Origin: Microtetraspora niveoalba
Lineage (GTDB): Bacteria > Actinomycetota > Actinomycetes > Streptosporangiales > Streptosporangiaceae
NCBI RefSeq assembly: GCF_001570405.1
Contig: NZ_BBYM01000014.1
Location: 128,756 to 192,755 of the forward strand
Direction of reading: 5' to 3'
Length of the DNA: 64,000 bases
Made by a program: the position numbers and the translations under genes. The number at the start of each line of letters is the position of its first letter. Position 1 is the first letter of the stretch. Below are positions 41,425-49,745 of this stretch, one piece after another. The notes under the pieces were generated by a model. The model did no database searches. It was not told the DNA's origin and worked only from the letters and a program-made list of their open reading frames with translations.

Positions 41425-43815
41425 TTACTGCGCGAGCCGCAGGCGCAGGGTGTGCAGGTCGGACGGTGAGATGGGCATCCGGTCGACGGTGATGCCCTCG
41501 GCGTCCTCGACCGCCGAGGCGATCACGGCGGACACCGGGATCACCCCGGCCTCGCCCGCGCCCTTGATGCCCAGGGGGTTCAGCGGCGAGGGCGTCTCCA
41601 GGTGGGCGGTCTCGATCCGCGGCACCTCGGTCGCGTAGGGCATCAGGAAGTCCATGAACGAGGCGTTCAGCAACTGGCCGTGCTCGTCGTAGACCATCTT
41701 CTCGTAGAGCGCCCCGCCCACTCCCTGGGCGACGCCGCCGTGGATCTGCCCCTCGACGATCATCGGGTTGATCAGCTTGCCGCAGTCGTGGACGACGGCG
41801 TACCTCAGGATCCTGATCTCCGCCGTCTCCGGGTCCGTCTCCACGATCGCGGCGTGCATCCCGGAGGCGAACGTCGACCTGATCGGCGAGTAGTAGTCCC
41901 GCCCCTCGAGGCCGGGCTCCTCGCCCTCGTCCACCGGGGGCCGGTCCATCGACGCGGCGCCGGAGAACTGGGTGGCGCGCTTGGCCTCCTCGTCGAACGC
42001 GTACCTGAGCGGGTTGGACAGCACCGCGACGGTGGCGAGGGGGATCGACGCGGACGGCGTTCCGGCGACGTGGACGATCCCGTCGGTGATCTCCAGGTCG
42101 CGCGGGTCGGCCTCCAGGGCGTCCGCGGCGATGCGCAGCGCCTTCTCGCGCACCTTGCGGCAGGCGAGCGCGATCGCGTTGCCGCTCATCACCGCCGCGC
42201 GCGAGGCGAAGGTCCCGACCGCGTACCCGAAGCGGCGGGTGTCGCCGGTGACGACGGACACCCGTTCGATCGGCACGCCCAGCTCGGTGGCCGCGATCTG
42301 CGCGAACACGGTCTCGTGGCCCTGCCCCTGGGAGGTCAGGCCGGTCGAGACGTGCACCCGCCCGTCGGAGGTGATCTGCACGTGGCCGCCCTCGTACGGC
42401 CCGACCCCGGTGCCCTCGACGTAGCAGCCGACGCCGATGCCGATCCTGCGTCCCTCTGCCGCGGCCCGCGCCTTCATGTCGGGGAAGGAGTCCCAGCCGA
42501 TCAGCTCCTTGAGCATCCGCAGCGACTCGGGGTAGTTCCCGCTGTCGTAGATGAGCGGCCGCCCGTCCTGGAAGATCAGGCCCTGGTCGTAGGGGAACTC
42601 GTCCGGCCGGATGAAGTTCGCCGCCCTGACCTCGGTGCGGTCCTTCCCCAGGTACGCGGCGACGCGGTCGAGCGTCCGCTCCATGCAGAAGACAGCCTGC
42701 GGGCGGCCCGCCCCCCGGTACGGCGTGACCTGCACCGTGTTGGTGTAGATCGAGGAGAACTCCACCCGGTAGGCCCCGATCTTGTACGGCCCGAGCAACT
42801 GGGTGGAGGTGATGATCGGCACGATGATCCCGTACGGCGTGTACGCGCCGTGGTCGTGCAGGATGGTCACGTCCAGGCCGAGGACGCGGCCGTCGTCGTC
42901 GAAGCCGACCCTGACGTGCTGCACCTGGGCCCGCTCGTGCGCGGAGGAGACGAAGTGCTCGCGCCGGTCCTCGGTCCACTTGACCTCGCGACCGAGGGTC
43001 CTGGCCGCCCAGGGCACGAGGATCTCCTCCGGCCACGGGTGCACGATCTTCACGCCGAAGCCGCCGCCGACGTCCGGGGCGATCACCTCGACCTTGGGCA
43101 GCGGCAGGCCGAGCTTGGCCGCGACCGCCATCCGCACGCTGGTGGACGTCTGGGTGGAGGAGTAGACGCGCAGCGACCCGTCGTCGGCGTCCCAGCGGGC
43201 GTACACGCCCTTGCCTTCGAGGGGCATGCAGGCGCTGCGCTCGATGTCGAGCCGGAACTCCAGGAGGTGGGGCGCGGCGTCGATCGCCTCGGCCGCCGAC
43301 CTGCCGTCCCGTGACGGCACCTCCTGGACCATGTGCGCGCCGACGTTGCCGGGCACGTCCTCGTGGACGAGGTGGACGCCCTGAGCCGCCTCCTCGACGC
43401 CGACGACCGGCTTGAGGAACTCGTACTCGACCTCGATGAGCGCGCAGGCGTCCTCGGCGAGGTAGCGGTCCTCGGCGACCACCATCACGACGGGCTCGCC
43501 GACGTGCCGCACGATGTCCTTGGCCAGCGGGTACGCGGTGCGGCCGTGGGTGAGCGCGGGGTGCGGGATCAGCAGCGGCAGCGGCTCGGCCAGCGCGCCG
43601 GGCAGGTCCTCCCACGTGTAGACGGCGACCAGGCCCTCCACGTCCAGCGCGGCCGACACGTCGATGTCCCTGATGCGCGCGTGCGCGTGCGGCGACCGGA
43701 CGAAGGCGGCGGCCAGCGCGCCGGGTCCGAGGTCGTCCAGGTAGCGGCCCTGTCCGGTGACCAGCCGGGCGTCCTCGCGCCGCTGGACCGGCTCGCCGAA
43801 GAGCTTCGTCGTCAC
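41425..43815 (-). CDS. Molybdenum hydroxylase large subunit (xanthine dehydrogenase / CoxL family, form II)
   Basis: 796 residues binding the molybdopterin cofactor. APDVGGGFGVKI, TPYRGAGRPQAVF, SQGQGHETVFAQIA and GIKGAGEAG (catalytic Glu) are the cofactor and active-site stretches. The active-site loop reads PYRGAGR; true form I CO dehydrogenases carry A-Y-x-C-S-F-R, so CO oxidation is unlikely. The enzyme hydroxylates some heterocycle or aldehyde. It ends an operon permease, FAD subunit, iron-sulfur subunit, large subunit; its GTG overlaps the preceding stop (GTGA). The context suggests a pyrimidine such as uracil as substrate. Confidence 0.92.
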   Translation of the reverse strand: MTTKLFGEPVQRREDARLVTGQGRYLDDLGPGALAAAFVRSPHAHARIRDIDVSAALDVEGLVAVYTWEDLPGALAEPLPLLIPHPALTHGRTAYPLAKDIVRHVGEPVVMVVAEDRYLAEDACALIEVEYEFLKPVVGVEEAAQGVHLVHEDVPGNVGAHMVQEVPSRDGRSAAEAIDAAPHLLEFRLDIERSACMPLEGKGVYARWDADDGSLRVYSSTQTSTSVRMAVAAKLGLPLPKVEVIAPDVGGGFGVKIVHPWPEEILVPWAARTLGREVKWTEDRREHFVSSAHERAQVQHVRVGFDDDGRVLGLDVTILHDHGAYTPYGIIVPIITSTQLLGPYKIGAYRVEFSSIYTNTVQVTPYRGAGRPQAVFCMERTLDRVAAYLGKDRTEVRAANFIRPDEFPYDQGLIFQDGRPLIYDSGNYPESLRMLKELIGWDSFPDMKARAAAEGRRIGIGVGCYVEGTGVGPYEGGHVQITSDGRVHVSTGLTSQGQGHETVFAQIAATELGVPIERVSVVTGDTRRFGYAVGTFASRAAVMSGNAIALACRKVREKALRIAADALEADPRDLEITDGIVHVAGTPSASIPLATVAVLSNPLRYAFDEEAKRATQFSGAASMDRPPVDEGEEPGLEGRDYYSPIRSTFASGMHAAIVETDPETAEIRILRYAVVHDCGKLINPMIVEGQIHGGVAQGVGGALYEKMVYDEHGQLLNASFMDFLMPYATEVPRIETAHLETPSPLNPLGIKGAGEAGVIPVSAVIASAVEDAEGITVDRMPISPSDLHTLRLRLAQ

Positions 43816-44366
43816 GCCCTGCCCCCTCGATCGGCCAGCCCGCCGAGCGTGCCGTACCCGTGCGGCTCCGGCCGGCCCCGGGTCTCCGCCTGGATCTCCG
43901 CGGCCCGGTGTACGGCCTTCAGGATGTTCTGGTAGCCGGTGCACCGGCACAGGTTGCCGGCGACGGCCTCCAGCACCTCCTCGTCGGTGGGCGCCGGGTT
44001 GTCCCGCAGGAAGGCCGTCGCCGTGCAGAGGAAGCCCGGGGTGCAGAAGCCGCACTGCAGGCCGTGGCACTCGGTGAAGCCGCGCTGCACGGGCGACGGC
44101 TCGCCGTCCTCGGCCAGGCCCTCGACGGTGGTGACCTCGTGGCCGTCCACGGTGACGGCGAAGGTGAGGCACGACCGCACGGGCTCGCCGTCGAGCAGCA
44201 CCGTGCACGCGCCGCAGACGCCGTGCTCGCACCCGACGTGCGTGCCGGTCAGCCCCAGGTCGTGGCGGAGGAAGTCGGACAGCAGCCGCCGGGCGGGCAC
44301 GGCCGCCTCCCTGACCACGCCGTTGACCACGAGGGTCACGACGTGCCGGGCGGTTCCCTCAGACAT
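43812..44366 (-). CDS. Molybdenum hydroxylase [2Fe-2S] subunit (CoxS type)
   Basis: 184 residues with two clusters: the ferredoxin-like GCEHGVCGACTVLLDGEPVRSC and the C-terminal CGFCTPGF ... NLCRCTGY. It carries electrons between the molybdenum centre and FAD. An ATG at 44402 overlaps the FAD-subunit stop, but GGGAGGGAGG six bases before the ATG at 44366 makes that the better start. The stop overlaps the large-subunit GTG. Confidence 0.94.
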   Translation of the reverse strand: MSEGTARHVVTLVVNGVVREAAVPARRLLSDFLRHDLGLTGTHVGCEHGVCGACTVLLDGEPVRSCLTFAVTVDGHEVTTVEGLAEDGEPSPVQRGFTECHGLQCGFCTPGFLCTATAFLRDNPAPTDEEVLEAVAGNLCRCTGYQNILKAVHRAAEIQAETRGRPEPHGYGTLGGLADRGGRA

Positions 44367-44398
44367 GGGCCGCCTCCCTCCCGCACCGGCGGATTCCC

Positions 44399-45280
44399 TC
44401 ACTCATGGGCGGCCTCCGTTCCCGCGTTCCCCGCCGCTTCCTTGAGCGCGCGCACGGCCAGCACGCCGGTCAGGTGCCTGCGGTACACGGCCGTCGCGTG
44501 GATGTCCCCCTCGGGGTCGATCCGGTCCCGTACGGCGGCCGCCACCGCGTCCCAGGCGACCGACGCCGCGGGGCGGCGGCCGCACGCGTCGGAGAGGTCG
44601 ATCACGACGGGACCGGGGCCGACGCTCACGCACGCGACCCGGGCGGCGGCGATCCGCAGGTCCTCGTCGAGGGTGACCAGGGCGGCCATACCCGCGACCG
44701 CGTAGTCGCCGTGCCGCCTGGCCACCTCGTGGAACGCGGTGCCGGAGCGCGGCGGCGGCGCCGGGAAGAACGCGGACACCGCCAGTTCCCCCGGCTCCGC
44801 CGCCGACTCCATCGGGCCGGTGAAGAAGTCGGCCGCCGCGACCTCCCGCTCGCCGCCGAGCCGCGCGAGCCGTACGGACCCGCCGAGGAGGGCGAGGACG
44901 GCGGGCATCTCGGCGGACGGGTCGGCGTGGACGAGGCTGCCGACCACGGTCCCGCGGTTCCTGATCACCGGGTGCGCGACCAGGGCGAGCGCCTGGCGCA
45001 GGAGCGGCAGGGCCGCCGCCGCCTCGGCCGAGCGCTCGACGGCCGCGTGCCGGGCCAGCGCGCCGACGCGTACGCCGTCCGGGCCGGCGGCGATCGTGTC
45101 CAGCTCGCCGACGCGGTTGATGTCGACGAGGTGGGACGGCGCGGCCAGCCGCATGTTGAGCAGCGGGATCAGGCTCTGGCCTCCGGCCAGGACCTTGCCG
45201 TGCGTCCCGGTCTCGGCGAGGGCGGCGAGGGCCTCGTCCACCGAGACCGGGGCGTGGTACTCGAACGGGGGCGGCTTCAC
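44399..45280 (-). CDS. Molybdenum hydroxylase FAD subunit (CoxM type)
   Basis: 293 residues of the FAD_binding_5 / CO dehydrogenase flavoprotein family: LAGGQSLIPLLNMRLAAPSHLVDINRV (FAD pyrophosphate loop) and RNRGTVVGSLVHADPSAEMPAVLALLGG, then the C-terminal domain. It passes electrons from the iron-sulfur subunit to the acceptor. The start is a GTG 48 bases after the permease stop, without a clear ribosome site, so it may rely on coupling. Second gene of the permease-hydroxylase operon. Confidence 0.93.
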   Translation of the reverse strand: MKPPPFEYHAPVSVDEALAALAETGTHGKVLAGGQSLIPLLNMRLAAPSHLVDINRVGELDTIAAGPDGVRVGALARHAAVERSAEAAAALPLLRQALALVAHPVIRNRGTVVGSLVHADPSAEMPAVLALLGGSVRLARLGGEREVAAADFFTGPMESAAEPGELAVSAFFPAPPPRSGTAFHEVARRHGDYAVAGMAALVTLDEDLRIAAARVACVSVGPGPVVIDLSDACGRRPAASVAWDAVAAAVRDRIDPEGDIHATAVYRRHLTGVLAVRALKEAAGNAGTEAAHE

Positions 45281-45328
45281 GACGCGGTCGCGCCCCCGTA
45301 CGGCGTGGCCGGAAGGGCGGCCCGCCGG

Positions 45329-46696
45329 TCAGCCCGTGGCATCCCGCTCGAATCCGATCTCCCCACCGGAGACCTCCTTCCTCGGGCCGTGCGCGATCGC
45401 ACGGAGCAGGTGGTAGCCGCCGAGCACCACGATGGTGCCCAGGGCGATGCCGGCCAGCGCGAAGTCGCCGGTGATCTGGTGGGTGACCGGGCCGATCGCG
45501 AGGATGATCCCGGCGCCGATCGGCACCATGTTGACCGGGTCGGAGAAGTCGACCCGGTTCTCGATCCAGATCTTGGCGCCCAGCAGGCCGATCATGCCGT
45601 ACAGGATGACGGTGATGCCGCCGAGCACGCCGCCGGGCGTGGCGGCGATGAGCGCGCCGAACTTCGGGCACAGGCCGAACAGGATCGCGATGACGGCCGC
45701 GACGTAGTAGGCGGCGGTCGAGTAGACCCGGGTCGCCGCCATGACGCCGATGTTCTCCGCGTACGTGGTGGTGGGCGAGCCGCCGACGGCGCTGGCGATC
45801 ACGGTGGCGGCGCCGTCCGCGGCCACCGCCCGGCCCATGTACGGGTCGACGTCGGCGCCGGTCATCTCGCCCACGGCCTTGACGTGGCCGACGTTCTCGG
45901 CGATGAGCGCGATGACGGCGGGCAGCACGAGGACGATGGCCGAGACCTTGAACTCGGGGCCGTGGAAGTTCGGCAGCCCGATCCAGTCGGCGTTCGCGAC
46001 CGCGTCGAAGCTCACCCGGGGGTGCGTGTCGATCTGCCCGGTGCCCGCGTTGTACGCGGTGATGTTCCCGAAGACCTTGTCCGCGCCCCAGGAGAGGAGG
46101 AACCCGAAGACCAGGCCGAGCAGGATGCCGATCCGGCCGATGAACCCGCGGAACAGCACGATGATCAGGAAGGTCGCCACCATGGTGATCAGCGCGATCC
46201 AGTGGTCCTGCGGCCAGTAGACGTCGGCGACGACGTAGGCCAGCCCGAACCCGATCAACATGACGACCGCGCCGGTGACCACCGGCGGGAAGACCTTGTG
46301 GATGATCTGCACCCCGAGGAAATGGATCGCCACGCCGCACAGGGCGAGCACGATGCCCGCGATCAGGATGGCGCCGGTGACGGTGGCGCTGTCACCCTGC
46401 GCGGCCCGGATCGCGACCACGCCTCCGACGAACGACGCGCTCGTCCCGAGATAGCTTGGGATCTTCCCCTGCACGATGAGCAGGAAGAGGATCGTCGAGA
46501 CGCCGGACATCATCACGGCGACGTTCGGGTCCAGCCCCATGACCAGGGGGAAGACGAACGTCGCGCCGAACATCGCGATCACGTGCTGGGCGCCGAAGCC
46601 GACCATGCGCGGCCAGCTCAGCCTTTCGTCGGGTTTTACGACCTCGCCCGGCGGCAGGGTCTTCCCGTCGCCGTGCAACTTCCAGCCGAAAGCCAT
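45329..46696 (-). CDS. NCS2 nucleobase permease, uracil (UraA/RutG) type
   Basis: 455 residues, about 14 membrane segments. FGATFVFPLVMGLDP in the first helices, ALIAENVGHVKAVGEMTG and GGSPTTTYAENIGVMAATRVYS match the uracil branch of the NCS2 family; xanthine/urate members have an N-N-G-V-I-type signature instead. It imports a nucleobase with protons. AGAGGGG six bases before the ATG at 46696 gives the start. It heads an operon with the molybdenum hydroxylase subunits, tying import and oxidation of the same base together. Confidence 0.92.
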   Translation of the reverse strand: MAFGWKLHGDGKTLPPGEVVKPDERLSWPRMVGFGAQHVIAMFGATFVFPLVMGLDPNVAVMMSGVSTILFLLIVQGKIPSYLGTSASFVGGVVAIRAAQGDSATVTGAILIAGIVLALCGVAIHFLGVQIIHKVFPPVVTGAVVMLIGFGLAYVVADVYWPQDHWIALITMVATFLIIVLFRGFIGRIGILLGLVFGFLLSWGADKVFGNITAYNAGTGQIDTHPRVSFDAVANADWIGLPNFHGPEFKVSAIVLVLPAVIALIAENVGHVKAVGEMTGADVDPYMGRAVAADGAATVIASAVGGSPTTTYAENIGVMAATRVYSTAAYYVAAVIAILFGLCPKFGALIAATPGGVLGGITVILYGMIGLLGAKIWIENRVDFSDPVNMVPIGAGIILAIGPVTHQITGDFALAGIALGTIVVLGGYHLLRAIAHGPRKEVSGGEIGFERDATG

Positions 46697-46779
46697 GAAA
46701 GCCCCTCTAGTTACCTGGGCCGACGTCCGGTGGCCACCCCGCGGGTCCCAGCGCGGCACTGCTGTTGCGGGCACATTAG

Positions 46780-46805
46780 GCCCGTGATTCCCATTACACA
46801 CGGGC
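46780..46805. repeat. 7-bp inverted repeat in the permease promoter region
   Basis: GCCCGTG (46780-46786) and CACGGGC (46799-46805), 12-base spacer, 84-109 bases upstream of the permease start. Could be an operator. Confidence 0.4.
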
Positions 46806-46807
46806 AT

Positions 46808-46822
46808 CTTGTGCCAAACCAG
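46808..46822. promoter_or_regulatory. PucR-operator-like sequence upstream of the permease
   Basis: CTTGTGCCAAACCAG shares TTGTGCC-AAC-A (11 of 13 core bases) with the dyad at 49620-49636 next to pucR. It lies about 112 bases before the permease start. Whether PucR binds here is inference. Confidence 0.35.
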
Positions 46823-46921
46823 AGCCGATCGGCAGGAGTCGTGTTGCGCACCGGGCGTGCCCCGGGACGGTGAGCGTCAGACGGCCGGTGCGCATCCGCC
46901 GCCGCGGGTGCGCACCCGCGC

Positions 46922-46954
46922 GCTGGACCCTCCCCTCGGGGGAGAGTCCAGCAT
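46922..46954 (+). promoter_or_regulatory. MerR-type promoter with long spacer and dyad
   Basis: A hairpin-forming dyad (GCTGGAC 46922-46928 with GTCCAGC 46946-46952; inner CTCCCC / GGGGAG) lies between a -35-like CTGGAC (46923-46928) and a -10-like CAGCAT (46949-46954), a 20-base spacer. MerR-family activators act on promoters with such 19-20-base spacers. It would serve the GyrI-like gene starting at 47007. Confidence 0.5.
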
Positions 46955-47006
46955 GGTGCGCCGCGGCCTCGCCCAGGACGCGGGCCCGGACGGAAGGGAA
47001 AGACGC

Positions 47007-47630
47007 GTGACCACGCCCAAGGCCGACTTCAAGAAGACGTACCGCGAGCTGTACTCGGCCGGCCCGGAGCCGGCCCTGGTGCGGGCCCCGGAGCTGCCCT
47101 ATCTGATGATCGACGGCATGGGAGACCCCGACTCCGCGCCCGGCTACGCCTCGGCCGTCGAGGCGCTGTACGCCGTGGCGTACACGATCCGCTTCGCCCT
47201 GAAGGGCGCCGGCGTCGTGGAATATCCGGTGATGCCGTTGCAGGGCCAGTGGTGGACGGACGAGGACCACCGGTCCGACTACGCGGCACACCGGGACCAG
47301 TGGCGGTGGACGATGATGATCATGCAGCCGCCGCAGGCCGACGGGGCGATGTTCGACGCCGCGGTCGCGACCGCGCGCAAGAAGAAGCCGTCGGCGCCGA
47401 TCGACCGGGTGCGGCTGGAGACGCTGCACGAGGGGTGGTGCGGCCAGATCCTGCACGTCGGGCCGTACAGCACCGAGGCCGCCACCGTCGGACGGCTGCA
47501 CGCCTTCCTCGAGGAGGGCGGCCACGCGATCAACGGCCGCCACCACGAGATCTACCTGTCGATGCCGGGCCGCACCGCGCCGGAGAAGATGAAGACGATC
47601 ATCCGTTACCCCGTCACGCCGGCCGGCTGA
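47007..47630 (+). CDS. GyrI-like small-molecule-binding protein
   Basis: 207 residues. The GyrI-like / SOUL-like effector-binding fold is seen in FKKTYRELYSAGPEPALVRAPELPYLMIDGMGDPDSAPGYASAVEALY, then EYPVMPLQGQWW and GWCGQILHVGPYSTEAATV. The domain binds drugs or other small molecules; it is often fused to MerR or AraC regulators but stands alone here. The upstream MerR-type promoter suggests induction by the ligand it binds. GGAAGGG before the GTG at 47007 fixes the start; the frame itself reaches back to 46809. Confidence 0.85.
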   Translation: MTTPKADFKKTYRELYSAGPEPALVRAPELPYLMIDGMGDPDSAPGYASAVEALYAVAYTIRFALKGAGVVEYPVMPLQGQWWTDEDHRSDYAAHRDQWRWTMMIMQPPQADGAMFDAAVATARKKKPSAPIDRVRLETLHEGWCGQILHVGPYSTEAATVGRLHAFLEEGGHAINGRHHEIYLSMPGRTAPEKMKTIIRYPVTPAG

Positions 47631-47674
47631 GCGGTCCCGCCGGACAGGCCGCGGGAGGGGTTCCCGCCGGACGC

Positions 47675-47896
47675 TCAGGCGCGGGGCGCGACGACGCGGA
47701 TCTCGAAGCCCTCGCCGGTGACGACCTGCCCGGCCCGGATCTTGCACGCCTTGCGCAGCTCGACCGCGCCGTCCACCCGGACGTTCCCCTCGGCGATCAG
47801 GTGCTTGGCCGCGCCGCCCGTCTCGGTGACGAAGCAGTACTTCAGCAGGTCGCAGAGCGGGATGTAGTCGCCGCGCAGCTCGAATGTCTCTTTCAC
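47675..47896 (-). CDS. Small S4-domain RNA-binding protein
   Basis: 73 residues, a lone S4 RNA-binding fold like YbcJ: IPLCDLLKYCFVTETGGAAKHLIAEGNVRVDGAVELRKACKIRAGQVV. It likely binds structured RNA; its job is unknown. It follows PucR on the same strand after 60 bases and converges on the GyrI-like gene. Confidence 0.85.
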   Translation of the reverse strand: MKETFELRGDYIPLCDLLKYCFVTETGGAAKHLIAEGNVRVDGAVELRKACKIRAGQVVTGEGFEIRVVAPRA

Positions 47897-47956
47897 GGGC
47901 GCCAGCTTAGGGAGTGCCCGGCGCGGCGTGATCCGCGGGACACCGGCCGGGAGCGC

Positions 47957-49522
47957 TCAGATGCCGCGCATGCGCAGGACGTGCAGCGCCAGGGTCAGGT
48001 TGAGCCGCAGGTGCGCGTCCTCCGTGAAGTTGCCGAGCATCCGCTCCAGCTTGCCGATGCGGTAGCGCAGCGTGTTGTAGTGGAAGTGCAGCCGCCGGGC
48101 GGTCTCCGCGACGTTGAGGTTGGTCTCCAGCAGCACCTGGAGCGTCCGGCGCAGGTCCGCGTTCTCGACGTCGTCGTCCCCGGCGAGCGACCCGAGCGTC
48201 TCCCGGACGAAGGCGTGCAGTTCCTCGGTGTCGTTCACCAGCGACAGCAGGCGGTAGACGCCGAGCTCGTCGAAGTGGGCGACCGCTCCCGCCCCGTGCA
48301 ACTGGCGGCCGACCCGCGCCGCCTTGAGCGCCTGGCCGTACGCGGCGGGGAGCAGGTCCGCTCCCCCGGCGACCCGGCTCATCCCGGTGGAGAACGTGCA
48401 GTCGGAGACGGAGGCGAGCGCGTCCCTGGCCAGGCGCACGGTGTCCACCCCCGCCCCCACGACGGCGACGACCTCGTGGGAGAACCCGGCCACCGCGCCG
48501 CGCGGGTCGTACCTGCGCACGGCGGACTGCCAGGCGGCGAGCATCCGGTCCTGGGCGGGGCGTTCGTCGGCGTCGGGGTCGATCTCGGCGACGAGCACGC
48601 TGACCTGGCGTTCCAGGTCCCAGCCGAAGGAGCGGGCGCGCTCGGCGACGCGGGTGCCGCCCCTGCCGGTGAGGACGTCGCGGAGGAAGTCGGCGCGGTA
48701 CTTGCTCTCGACGGCGGTGACCGCCTCCTGCTTCGTCACGACGAGGGCGGCGACGGTCGCGGCGCGCTCCAGGATGCTCACGTCGCTGGAGGTCAGCGGC
48801 CCGGAGTCGCTGTACGCCACGATCCTGCCGTGGTGGTGGCCGCCCGCCACGACGGGCACCACGGCGTAGTGGCCGTCCGGGGAGTTCGCCCGCAGCGCCG
48901 CCACCCGCTCGGCGTCGCCCGCGGTCGCGAGGATCCCGTCCCCGGAGTCCAGCGCGGCCACGGCCACGTCGAGGAGCCCGGCCACCTCGGCCGTGACCTC
49001 GCGCATCCCGCCTCCGGCGAGCACGATCTGGACCAGCGCCCGGTGCGCCTCCTCCGCCCTGGCCAGCCGGCCGGCCTGGCGGTTGAGGATGTCGGTGAGC
49101 ACCTGGTTGAGGATGTCGTCGAACCCCACGTCGTTGGGCAGCAGGATCAGGGGGAAGCCCAGCCTGTCGGCCTGCTCGACCATCTCCTCCGGCAGTTCGT
49201 CGAGGTAGCGGCCCAGCTTGATCGCCAGCGCGGCCAGCCCGCGTTCGTCGAGGTCGGCCACCAGCCGGTCGAGCGACTGCGGGGTGTTGCGCAGCGGATA
49301 GCCCGTGGTGAGCAGCAGCTCGTGCGGCTTCACCCAGGCGAGGATGTCGGGCACCTCCATGACGTTGAGGCGCTGCACGATGCGGTCGAGGCCGGACCTG
49401 CCGGCGATGAGGCGGGCGTCGGCCAGGGTCGACACACCGAGCACCTCCCCGACGGAGACGCCGTGGAGGATGGTTCCTGTGCTGGCCAGCCTCATCGCCG
49501 GCGCGGCGGGATCGCTCGTCAT
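47957..49522 (-). CDS. pucR: PucR-family transcriptional regulator
   Basis: 521 residues. N-terminal PucR domain (about 20-145: VSVGEVLGVSTLADARLIAGRSGLDRIVQRLNVMEVPDILAWV), a central GGDEF-like region, and a C-terminal PucR-type HTH (LRRTLQVLLETNLNVAETARRLHFHYNTLRYRIGKLERML). PucR proteins control purine and related ureide catabolism and sense pathway intermediates. It is divergent from the DUF2877-FdrA-DUF1116 genes, and probably regulates them through the dyads at 49620-49665. Confidence 0.9.
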   Translation of the reverse strand: MTSDPAAPAMRLASTGTILHGVSVGEVLGVSTLADARLIAGRSGLDRIVQRLNVMEVPDILAWVKPHELLLTTGYPLRNTPQSLDRLVADLDERGLAALAIKLGRYLDELPEEMVEQADRLGFPLILLPNDVGFDDILNQVLTDILNRQAGRLARAEEAHRALVQIVLAGGGMREVTAEVAGLLDVAVAALDSGDGILATAGDAERVAALRANSPDGHYAVVPVVAGGHHHGRIVAYSDSGPLTSSDVSILERAATVAALVVTKQEAVTAVESKYRADFLRDVLTGRGGTRVAERARSFGWDLERQVSVLVAEIDPDADERPAQDRMLAAWQSAVRRYDPRGAVAGFSHEVVAVVGAGVDTVRLARDALASVSDCTFSTGMSRVAGGADLLPAAYGQALKAARVGRQLHGAGAVAHFDELGVYRLLSLVNDTEELHAFVRETLGSLAGDDDVENADLRRTLQVLLETNLNVAETARRLHFHYNTLRYRIGKLERMLGNFTEDAHLRLNLTLALHVLRMRGI

Positions 49523-49619
49523 CGTGCGCTCCGAGGTAGAGCTTCGGGGGGTGGGGTTTTCCGGGGCCCGGGGCTTCCGAGCGGGGAGGGAGTTCCGGGA
49601 GATCTGTACGACTCACGCC

Positions 49620-49636
49620 GATTGTGCCGAACAATC
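49620..49636. promoter_or_regulatory. Candidate PucR operator (perfect inverted repeat)
   Basis: GATTGT (49620-49625), GCCGA, ACAATC (49631-49636) in the divergent region between pucR and the DUF2877 gene, about 98 bases from pucR and 110 from the other start. Perfect symmetry and position make it a likely operator; the protein that binds it is inferred. Confidence 0.5.
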
Positions 49637-49651
49637 CCACTGTCAGGAAGA

Positions 49652-49665
49652 GCCAAGCATTTGGC
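49652..49665. promoter_or_regulatory. Second dyad in the pucR divergent region
   Basis: GCCAA (49652-49656), GCAT, TTGGC (49661-49665). It lies 16 bases from the first dyad, so two dimers could bind one face of the DNA. Confidence 0.4.
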
Positions 49666-49745
49666 CCACTGTTGGCAGCTTTCTCCGTACGGCCCCCGGG
49701 GGCCGCGTTCTAGCGTCGGCTCTGACGCGCTATCGGGGAGGTTCG

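Larger units (their letters stand above)
46697..47006. other. 310-bp divergent intergenic region
   Basis: Between the permease and the GyrI-like gene. It holds a 7-base inverted repeat at 46780-46805, a possible PucR half-operator at 46808-46822 and a MerR-type promoter at 46922-46954, each listed separately. No gene is supported. Confidence 0.5.

Noticed and set aside
41425..45280. Carbon monoxide dehydrogenase (form I) assignment
   Set aside because: The active-site loop is PYRGAGR, not A-Y-x-C-S-F-R, so CO oxidation is not supported.
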